A stretch of DNA of 44,798 nucleotides from Thalassospira mesophila. Lineage in GTDB: Bacteria; Pseudomonadota; Alphaproteobacteria; Rhodospirillales; Thalassospiraceae. The first letter of the stretch is position 1. Each line of letters starts with the position of its first letter. The translations under genes and the position numbers were made by a program. Positions 38,566 through 44,798 of this stretch are shown here, piece by piece. The stretch spans positions 1-44,798 of the forward strand of contig NZ_JFKA01000020.1 in NCBI RefSeq assembly GCF_002115755.1. The letters run 5' to 3'. The notes under the pieces are model-generated. The model was not told the origin of the DNA, did no database searches, and was given only the letters and a program-made list of their open reading frames with translations.

Positions 38566-40710
38566 ATGGCACATTCACCCAGCCAATCCGACGGCGGAAA
38601 ACCAGCAACCAAAACACAAAAGATTGTTGATCAAGAGGTTACAGTTGGAAATGGCGGAGAATATCACCAGACCGCAGGTGAAAATGATCCGGTTCTGACA
38701 ACCGCGCAAGGCGGGCCGGTATCGGATGATCAGAATTCCTTGCGGATCGGTTCACGCGGGCCGACGGCAATGGAAGATTTCCATTTCCGGGAAAAGATTT
38801 TCCATTTTGACCATGAACGCATTCCCGAACGTGTGGTTCATGCCCGGGGCTATGGCGCACATGGCTATTTCGAAACCACCAAATCGCTTGCCAACTATAC
38901 CCGCGCCGATATTTTCCAGCGTGAAGGCGAAAAAACCCCGGTATTTGTCCGGTTCTCGACGGTTGCAGGCAACAAGGGCTCGGGTGATCTTGCGCGTGAT
39001 GTGCGCGGGTTTGCGGTAAAATTCTATACCAAGGAAGGGAACTGGGACCTTGTTGGCAATAACATCCCGGTTTTCTTTATTCAGGATGCCATCAAATTTC
39101 CAGACCTTATTCACGCCGCCAAGCAGGAACCTGACAGCGACTTTCCCCAGGCCCAAACTGCGCATGACAACTTTTGGGATTTTATCAGCCTGACACCGGA
39201 AAGCATGCATATGGTCATGTGGGCCATGTCTGACCGCGGCATTCCCCGGTCGTTCCGGTTTATGGAAGGCTTTGGGGTCCATACATTCCGCATGGTCACC
39301 GAAGACGGCAAATCAACCTTCGTTAAATTTCTCTGGAAGCCCAAGCTTGGATTGCAGTCTGTTGTGTGGAACGAAGCCCTGAAAATTAACGGGGCCGATC
39401 CCGATTTCCACCGGCGCGACCTGTGGGGGGCGATAAAGTCCGGTATGTTGCCGGAATGGGAACTGCATCTGCAGCTTTTTGATGAAGAATTTGCTGAAAA
39501 GTTCGAATTTGATGTCCTCGACCCCACCAAACTCATCCCTGAAGAAGATGTGCCGACCATCTGTGTCGGCCGCCTGGTGCTGGATCGCATGCCCGACAAT
39601 TTCTTTGCTGAGACCGAGCAAGTGGCCTTCATGACCCAGAATGTCCCGCCCGGCATCGACTTTACCAATGACCCGCTGTTGCAGGGCAGGAATTTTTCCT
39701 ATCTCGATACCCAGGTCAAACGTTTGGGCAGCACCAATTTTTCGCAGTTGCCCATCAACGCGCCGAAATGCCCGATGCATCATTTCCAGCAAGACGGCCA
39801 TATGGCATTTAAAAATGTTCAAGGTCGGGCAAATTACGAGCCCAATTCATGGGATGAAGGCCCCCGTGAATCGCCGCAACACGGATTTACGTCCTATAAC
39901 GCGCATGAAGAAGGCGAAAAATGCCGGGTGCGCTCTGAAACCTTTGCCGACCACTATAGTCAGGCACGACAGTTTTTCATAAGCCAGACCAGCACAGAGC
40001 AAAACCACATTGTTGATGCATTGGTGTTTGAACTTAGCAAGGTTGAAAAACTTGCCATTCGCAAACGGGTGGTCTCCCATTTGTTAAACATCGACAAGGG
40101 ATTGGCCAAAAAGGTTGCGGCAAATCTGGGGTTGGAAAATATGCCCGATCCGGCACCGGCCGCCCAAAAAACCCGTGATGATCTCAAACCATCAGATGCG
40201 CTGAGCATCCTTAAAAACGGGCCGGGCTCATTCAAGGGCCGCAAGCTGGGTGTGCTGGTTACCGACGGTATTGATGGCAAGATGTTTAAGACCTTAAAAG
40301 AGACCACCGAAGCCGCCGGAGGGGTGGTGGAAGTTGTTGCACCGACAATCAGTGGTGTTAAAACCAGTGATGGCGAGACCATTTCTGCCAATCATAAAAT
40401 TGATGGCGGTCCATCGGTTCTGTTCGATGCCATCACAGTAATGGGAACGCCGGAGAACAGTCGCGCGCTGGCGGTGGAAGCAACTGCCTGCGATTTCCTG
40501 TCCGATGCATTCGCGCATCTGAAATTCATTGGCTACAATGACGGGGCTGTTCCATTGCTTGAAGCCGCTGGCTTAAAAGACAGCATTAAAAAAGATGATG
40601 GCTTTTTCGCCATTTCCGATGCGTCCAGTGCCAAGACATTTATCAAGGCGTGCGGCGATTTGCGTTTGTGGGACCGCGAAGACAAGGTTCATGTGCGCAA
40701 GAAGGGCTGA
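38566..40710 (+). CDS. katE: Large-subunit catalase HPII type
   Basis: A 714-residue monofunctional haem catalase that decomposes hydrogen peroxide in the cytoplasm. ATG 38566 has GAGGAG eight bases upstream; in-frame starts further up lack a ribosome site. The distal histidine is His92 in [14 protein letters not shown], and the haem-ligand tyrosine is Tyr379 in the R-NFS-Y motif (Arg375). The length and a C-terminal flavodoxin/DJ-1-like domain (about 560-700; [20 protein letters not shown]) define the large HPII class. It stands alone between the N-ATPase operon (divergent) and the HPt gene (convergent), and is probably a stationary-phase or stress gene. Confidence 0.95.
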   Translation: MAHSPSQSDGGKPATKTQKIVDQEVTVGNGGEYHQTAGENDPVLTTAQGGPVSDDQNSLRIGSRGPTAMEDFHFREKIFHFDHERIPERVVHARGYGAHGYFETTKSLANYTRADIFQREGEKTPVFVRFSTVAGNKGSGDLARDVRGFAVKFYTKEGNWDLVGNNIPVFFIQDAIKFPDLIHAAKQEPDSDFPQAQTAHDNFWDFISLTPESMHMVMWAMSDRGIPRSFRFMEGFGVHTFRMVTEDGKSTFVKFLWKPKLGLQSVVWNEALKINGADPDFHRRDLWGAIKSGMLPEWELHLQLFDEEFAEKFEFDVLDPTKLIPEEDVPTICVGRLVLDRMPDNFFAETEQVAFMTQNVPPGIDFTNDPLLQGRNFSYLDTQVKRLGSTNFSQLPINAPKCPMHHFQQDGHMAFKNVQGRANYEPNSWDEGPRESPQHGFTSYNAHEEGEKCRVRSETFADHYSQARQFFISQTSTEQNHIVDALVFELSKVEKLAIRKRVVSHLLNIDKGLAKKVAANLGLENMPDPAPAAQKTRDDLKPSDALSILKNGPGSFKGRKLGVLVTDGIDGKMFKTLKETTEAAGGVVEVVAPTISGVKTSDGETISANHKIDGGPSVLFDAITVMGTPENSRALAVEATACDFLSDAFAHLKFIGYNDGAVPLLEAAGLKDSIKKDDGFFAISDASSAKTFIKACGDLRLWDREDKVHVRKKG

Positions 40711-40720
40711 TATTTTGACA

Positions 40721-40752
40721 TTGTCTGGCAGTGCATAGGTGCTGCCAGGCAA
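40721..40752. terminator. Hairpin between convergent katE and HPt genes
   Basis: TTGTCTGGCAG at 40721-40731 pairs with CTGCCAGGCAA at 40742-40752 (11 positions including one G-U wobble, 10-base loop). It lies 10 bases past katE and 12 bases past the HPt gene stop on the other strand, so it may serve both. Neither side has a long T-run, so termination efficiency is uncertain. Confidence 0.5.
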
Positions 40753-40764
40753 CATTCATCCTGT

Positions 40765-41115
40765 TTACATCGTAACCTTATGAGAAATTTTGAATGTCGT
40801 TAAATTTTTAACGACATTATTTGCGGTATCAACATTGCGTTCGGGCGCATTGCTTTCCTTGAAATCAAGAAGGGTTTCTTCTGCCTGTGATGCCCGTAGG
40901 CCAAGATCGGCAAAGCCATAAGTGGCCGCCGTTCCAGCCATTTTATGAATTTGGCTGGTAACCTGGTCAAGAATATCCTCAGATCCATCCTCTAAATAGC
41001 ACTGCCACATGCCCTGAATATCCTCAAGCCGCCCGGGCACCTTGTCGGCATATCCCTGCTGTAATTTTAAAAGTTTCTCGCGCAGCGTTGGCTTGCGTTC
41101 CGGATCGGTTGTCAT
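40765..41115 (-). CDS. HPt domain phosphotransfer protein
   Basis: A 116-residue soluble helical protein. His57 in QIHKMAGTAATYGFADL is in the position of the phospho-accepting histidine of HPt four-helix bundles, and the flanking helices fit the family. Stand-alone HPt proteins shuttle phosphate between hybrid kinases and response regulators. It overlaps the CheB-like gene upstream by four bases, so the two are translated together. A partner kinase is not adjacent; the hybrid kinases at 24.5-30.9 kb are candidates only by proximity. Confidence 0.85.
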   Translation of the reverse strand: MTTDPERKPTLREKLLKLQQGYADKVPGRLEDIQGMWQCYLEDGSEDILDQVTSQIHKMAGTAATYGFADLGLRASQAEETLLDFKESNAPERNVDTANNVVKNLTTFKISHKVTM

Positions 41116-42155
41116 TTGATCGCTCCTAAAATTTTCCCGATCCCCGCTGGCGTATAAACACCGGTGGTCTGACCAAGAACGCCCAAGATTGATTTCACGC
41201 TGCCCGCAACAGCGCAGGTCTCAGGTCTCTGCACGATAATTTCTTTGGTTTTGTCGCCATAATAGGCCACTTCATTGCTGGCAACAGGAACCGCCCCTGA
41301 AAGCACAATCGATAGGGGTGCCAGGCCGGACTGCCGCAGCAAGGCATGCATTTTACTTGCCGAGATATTTGGCATTGTTGTCGACGGCACATGATAAAAC
41401 TTGCACGTTCCGCTTTCTTCGCGGGCAATTGTGAATTGCGATGGCGTTATCAGCACAAAAATCTCGCCATCAACAAGTTGTTGGCCGTTTTCTGCAATCC
41501 GGACCGGACGACCCGATATACGCTGAACGAAACGGCAAAAGTTTTCAACGCACGAGGCCGGGACGTCTGCCTGTAAGATAACCGGCGGGGTGTTGTCGCC
41601 TAGCGTCCCCAGAATCACCCGCAGATCAGCAGCACTTCCCTGTCCCAGATTAAGCAAAACACAACCGGTTTCGGATGTATCAAAATCGCGATCAGGTGCA
41701 TCATCATCAGCGACGGTTTCGACATGGCGCTTGCCCCAAAACAGAATTTTTTCTGAAATGGATGTAACAATGCCATCGATATCGATGTCCATTAACGATG
41801 CCGATTTCCAAATTACATCGACTGCACCAATTTCAAGCAACCGCAACGCCAGCGCACTGCGCCGTTCGGTCAGGGAGCTCAGGATAATCACCGGGACATC
41901 GTCAATTTGGGTAATTTCGGTCGTTGCCGATACCCCATCGAGCCCCGGCATGGAAATATCCATGGTCACGATATCGGGTTTCAGGTCGCGAACAGCCGCA
42001 ATTGCTTCTTCCCCATCTTCAGCTTCGCCAATAACCTGAATTTCCGGATGATCTTCACACACGGTTTTGATGGCCATACGCATAAAAACTGAATCATCAC
42101 AAATCAGAACTTTGACAGGTTCAACACCGGAATCTTGGTTTCCTGATATTTCCAT
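41112..42155 (-). CDS. CheB-like receiver protein with degenerate methylesterase domain
   Basis: A 347-residue protein from ATG 42155 (GGAG eight bases upstream). Residues about 14-135 are a receiver with DD at 20-21, phospho-acceptor Asp66 in VTMDISMPG and Lys117. The rest aligns with the CheB methylesterase domain, but the catalytic triad is gone: the serine position is Gly171 (LNLGQGSAADL), the histidine is Asp197 (LQADVP) and the aspartate is Val291 (LSGAVPV). It should not demethylate chemoreceptors. A role as phosphorylation-controlled protein-binding module is inferred. Upstream is the giant repeat protein, 21 bases away; downstream is the HPt gene with a four-base overlap. Confidence 0.82.
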   Translation of the reverse strand: MEISGNQDSGVEPVKVLICDDSVFMRMAIKTVCEDHPEIQVIGEAEDGEEAIAAVRDLKPDIVTMDISMPGLDGVSATTEITQIDDVPVIILSSLTERRSALALRLLEIGAVDVIWKSASLMDIDIDGIVTSISEKILFWGKRHVETVADDDAPDRDFDTSETGCVLLNLGQGSAADLRVILGTLGDNTPPVILQADVPASCVENFCRFVQRISGRPVRIAENGQQLVDGEIFVLITPSQFTIAREESGTCKFYHVPSTTMPNISASKMHALLRQSGLAPLSIVLSGAVPVASNEVAYYGDKTKEIIVQRPETCAVAGSVKSILGVLGQTTGVYTPAGIGKILGAIK

Positions 42156-42176
42156 TTATTGAGCTCCAGTTTTAAA

Positions 42177-44798
42177 TCAAATAGGTATCAAAGGAATAAC
42201 GTCGACATCCACAAGGCTGGTTGTATCGGCACTTGTCCCGGTGCTGGCGTCTGTGACCGTCGCCGTTACGGATAGAACCACATCGTCTGGCGTCACCGAT
42301 GTCAGCGTCAACCCGACCAGGTCGGCCGCTTCAAGTGTATAGGAGCCGTCCGGGTTAAGGGTGCCGGCACTCAGCGTTGCGCCGTCAAGGCCGTCAATAT
42401 TAAACGAAACGTCTTCCGTTATCGCCAGGTCCAGAACCCCGATTACGAGCGGAATGGGCAAATACTGGAAACCTGATGCATCAGGTATGTCAAGCACAGG
42501 CGCATCGGCAACATTAAGCACATCAAGCGCAAGACTGGTGTTAAGGCTGGTACTTGTTCCGGTTACCGGGTCTGTAATTGTTGCAGTAACTTCAATCGGC
42601 GCACTGCCAGGTTCCAGCGCGGTCAATGTCAGCCCCTGCAAGTCCGCCTCAAGAAGAGTTACACTACCGTCCGGGTTAATGGTGCCTGCACTCAGGGTCA
42701 TCCCCTCTGACAACCCGGTTATGGTCACTTCCAGTATTTCGCCAGGGGCAAGGGGCCCAATATCAATCGGGAAAGGCGTCGTAATGTCTTCAAGGATGGT
42801 CAAGGGCAAACCAACACCCAGCGATGGTATGCCCGACCCTGAACCGTCTGGCGAAATCACGGCACTCGTACTTGTCGTGGTGCCATCAATTTCGGTCGAT
42901 GTGGCTGTCACTGTCAATTCAATCGGACCAGAATAGTCGGCCGGGGTTGTTAATGTCAGGCCCGCCAGGTCTGCCGGGGTAACGGTCCAGCTCCCATCCG
43001 GGTTTAACGTACCGGCATTTAAACTTGCGCCCTCGGGAACACCGAAAACAGCAATGCTCAAGGTTTCGGAACCGTCCGTATCGGCCAAACCGGCATTAAT
43101 TGTAACCGGGTATTCAACAAGGTCAGGGGCGGGTGCCTGAACAATGGAGGCATCGCCAACAATCACGCCGTCACCATACGCAATGGCTTCTATGTTGTTA
43201 ACTGTCAGGATTTGCCCTGTATCGAGATCGAGGATTTGCGTATTGATAACCCCTGAATTGATCGTCAAATTCTGTAAGAAATAAGAGGTCGATGGCTTCC
43301 CGAGATAAAGGACGTCACTGCCATTCCCGCCGTCTAGCGCCGAGGCCAGCAAAATATCACCATTGAGCGTCAGGCTGTCATTACCATCGCCCAGTTTTAT
43401 GTTGTTACCTAGTGTGGTGTTCCCGTTCAGGGTTACGGCGTCATTACCGCCCTGCATATCAAATGATTCATTCATATTCAGGTCACGGTCAATGACATAC
43501 ACTTCGTCGGCACTCGTCCCTTGATGATTGAAACGGCCATCATCGACAAAGTCATTTGTGACAGGGGCTGTTTGGGACACGGTTGTTCCCAAGCCAAGAG
43601 AAGCTGTAAGTGTCGGCGCATCGACAACCGGGGTGACTGTAATCGACAGGACATCCTGAACCGCCGCAGTACTTGTGCCATCCGTTGCCGTGGCACTTAT
43701 AGCCAGATTAATTGTACCAGAAAAATCTTCCGGCGGCGTCAGGGTTAATCCACTCAACTCTTGGGGAGTTAACGTTACGCTACCATCAGGATTAACCGTC
43801 CCCGCATTTAGCACTGCGCCATCCGGAATGTCGGAAATAGTAATGGACGTGGTATCGATCGAGGCTATGGAAATGTCCAGGGCAATGGCATTGTCCTCTG
43901 CTCCGCTCCCATCGACAGTTATCAACGTCGGCGCATCTGCTACGCCAGCAACAGAAACTGCCAACACATCAAAAACAGATGCCGTATCGGCACCGGCTGC
44001 CGAGGTAGCGGTTACGTCCAAATAAAAATCTCCGTTAAAGTCTGCTGGTGGCATCAATGTCAGCCCTGTCAATTCCGTTGGTGATAGCGTTACTGTGCCA
44101 TCGGGATTAACCGTGCCCGCATTAAGCACTGCTCCATCGGGAATATTACCAATCGTAACCGACAAAAGTTCATTGCCATCGGTCAGGGCTGTATTGATAT
44201 CAAGTGCAATGGCGGTGTCTTCTGCCCCGGCAGCGAGGCCAACGCTTAGAAGCGGTGCATCGGCCACCGGTGTTACTGCGACAGAGAAAGCAGCACTGGT
44301 TGTGGCACTTTCTGTGCCGTCAGTTGCTGTTGCGACCGCAAACAGGTTCAGCGTTCCACTAAAGTCAGCTGGTGGCGTCAGGGTCAGACCAATCAGATCA
44401 GCCGCATCAACCGTCCATGTGCCGTCGCCATTGTCAGTGCCTGCACTGAGAACAGCACCGTCGGGCACACCGGCAAAGGTGACCGCGACCGTATCGGGTG
44501 AGGCGACAGTAACATCAAGTGCAATGGCGGTGTCTTCTGCCCCGGCAGCGAGGCCAACGCTTAGAAGCGGTGCATCGGCCACCGGTGTTACTGCGACAGA
44601 GAAAGCAGCACTGGTTGTGGCACTTTCTGTGCCGTCAGTTGCTGTTGCGACCGCAAACAGGTTCAGCGTTCCACTAAAGTCAGCTGGTGGCGTCAGGGTC
44701 AGACCAATCAGATCAGCCGCATCAACCGTCCATGTGCCGTCGCCATTGTCAGTGCCTGCACTGAGAACAGCACCGTCGGGCACACCGGCAAAGGTGAC
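42177..44798 (-). CDS. Giant repeat surface protein / adhesin, C-terminal part (incomplete)
   Basis: 873 residues are visible; the 5' end lies beyond the right edge, where the frame stays open. The protein is built of roughly 100-residue beta-sandwich-like repeats with a recurring core of the form PDGAVLxAGTxNxDGxxTL, followed by LTLTPPADFSGT; seven cores can be read. Such cadherin/Ig-like repeats occur in very large type I-secreted biofilm adhesins. A patch at about 43295-43465 carries RTX-like GGNDAVTLNG, LGDGNDSLTLNGD and DGGNGSDVLYLG motifs that may bind calcium. The C-terminus ends in an ordinary repeat (VDVDVIPLIPI) with no obvious RTX secretion signal. Two neighbouring repeats are identical in DNA over 285 bases. 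Confidence 0.82.
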   Translation of the reverse strand, partial: VTFAGVPDGAVLSAGTDNGDGTWTVDAADLIGLTLTPPADFSGTLNLFAVATATDGTESATTSAAFSVAVTPVADAPLLSVGLAAGAEDTAIALDVTVASPDTVAVTFAGVPDGAVLSAGTDNGDGTWTVDAADLIGLTLTPPADFSGTLNLFAVATATDGTESATTSAAFSVAVTPVADAPLLSVGLAAGAEDTAIALDINTALTDGNELLSVTIGNIPDGAVLNAGTVNPDGTVTLSPTELTGLTLMPPADFNGDFYLDVTATSAAGADTASVFDVLAVSVAGVADAPTLITVDGSGAEDNAIALDISIASIDTTSITISDIPDGAVLNAGTVNPDGSVTLTPQELSGLTLTPPEDFSGTINLAISATATDGTSTAAVQDVLSITVTPVVDAPTLTASLGLGTTVSQTAPVTNDFVDDGRFNHQGTSADEVYVIDRDLNMNESFDMQGGNDAVTLNGNTTLGNNIKLGDGNDSLTLNGDILLASALDGGNGSDVLYLGKPSTSYFLQNLTINSGVINTQILDLDTGQILTVNNIEAIAYGDGVIVGDASIVQAPAPDLVEYPVTINAGLADTDGSETLSIAVFGVPEGASLNAGTLNPDGSWTVTPADLAGLTLTTPADYSGPIELTVTATSTEIDGTTTSTSAVISPDGSGSGIPSLGVGLPLTILEDITTPFPIDIGPLAPGEILEVTITGLSEGMTLSAGTINPDGSVTLLEADLQGLTLTALEPGSAPIEVTATITDPVTGTSTSLNTSLALDVLNVADAPVLDIPDASGFQYLPIPLVIGVLDLAITEDVSFNIDGLDGATLSAGTLNPDGSYTLEAADLVGLTLTSVTPDDVVLSVTATVTDASTGTSADTTSLVDVDVIPLIPI
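44199..44798. repeat. Near-perfect 315-bp tandem repeat within the adhesin gene
   Basis: Bases 44199-44483 and 44514-44798 are identical (285 bases), giving a period of 315 bases, exactly 105 codons. The second copy reaches the window edge, so the array may continue. In-frame, identical units point to recent expansion and allow length change by recombination. Confidence 0.85.

Overview
The window looks like chromosomal DNA of a marine-type alphaproteobacterium, most likely Rhodospirillales and perhaps Thalassospira-like. This rests on gene content and protein style (several hybrid histidine kinases, a urea/amide ABC transporter with formamidase, a Na+-type F-ATPase, a large repeat adhesin); no rRNA or tRNA gene was seen, so the taxonomy is inference.

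Layout. (1) 1-3.3 kb: a minus-strand oxidoreductase operon (two paralogous F420-reductase-like NAD(P)-binding proteins flanking an extended SDR) faces a plus-strand TetR regulator. Three near-identical palindromes lie between them. At the very left edge is a start that resembles a SnoaL/NTF2-like protein but stops after 16 codons. (2) 3.4-12.8 kb: an IclR regulator is divergent from a family-5 peptide ABC transporter (binding protein, two permeases, two ATPases), followed by a leaderless gamma-glutamyltransferase and an M20 peptidase. The plausible job is import and intracellular breakdown of gamma-glutamyl peptides. (3) 12.9-19.5 kb, minus strand: urtABCDE, formamidase fmdA and zinc-ribbon fmdB, closed by a good hairpin terminator; this is an amide/urea nitrogen-scavenging operon. 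(4) 19.9-24.2 kb: a divergent two-component system whose kinase carries an NCS1-permease-like domain and a ten-cysteine linker, with a LuxR-type response regulator. (5) 24.5-30.9 kb: two adjacent large hybrid kinases, the second ending in receiver-receiver-HPt. (6) 31.0-38.1 kb, minus strand: the complete N-ATPase operon atpDCQRBEFAG plus a small tail-anchored unknown protein. (7) 38.6-40.7 kb: a large HPII-type catalase. (8) 40.8-44.8 kb, minus strand: the 3' end of a giant repeat protein running off the window, then a CheB-like protein that has lost its catalytic triad, then an HPt protein.

The most unusual items are the transporter-like urea/amide-associated sensor kinase, the adhesin / pseudo-CheB / HPt cluster, the N-ATPase with a double-glutamate c subunit and an extended b subunit, and the triple-operator TetR control region. 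All calls come from reading translations and DNA by eye; no database search was run.
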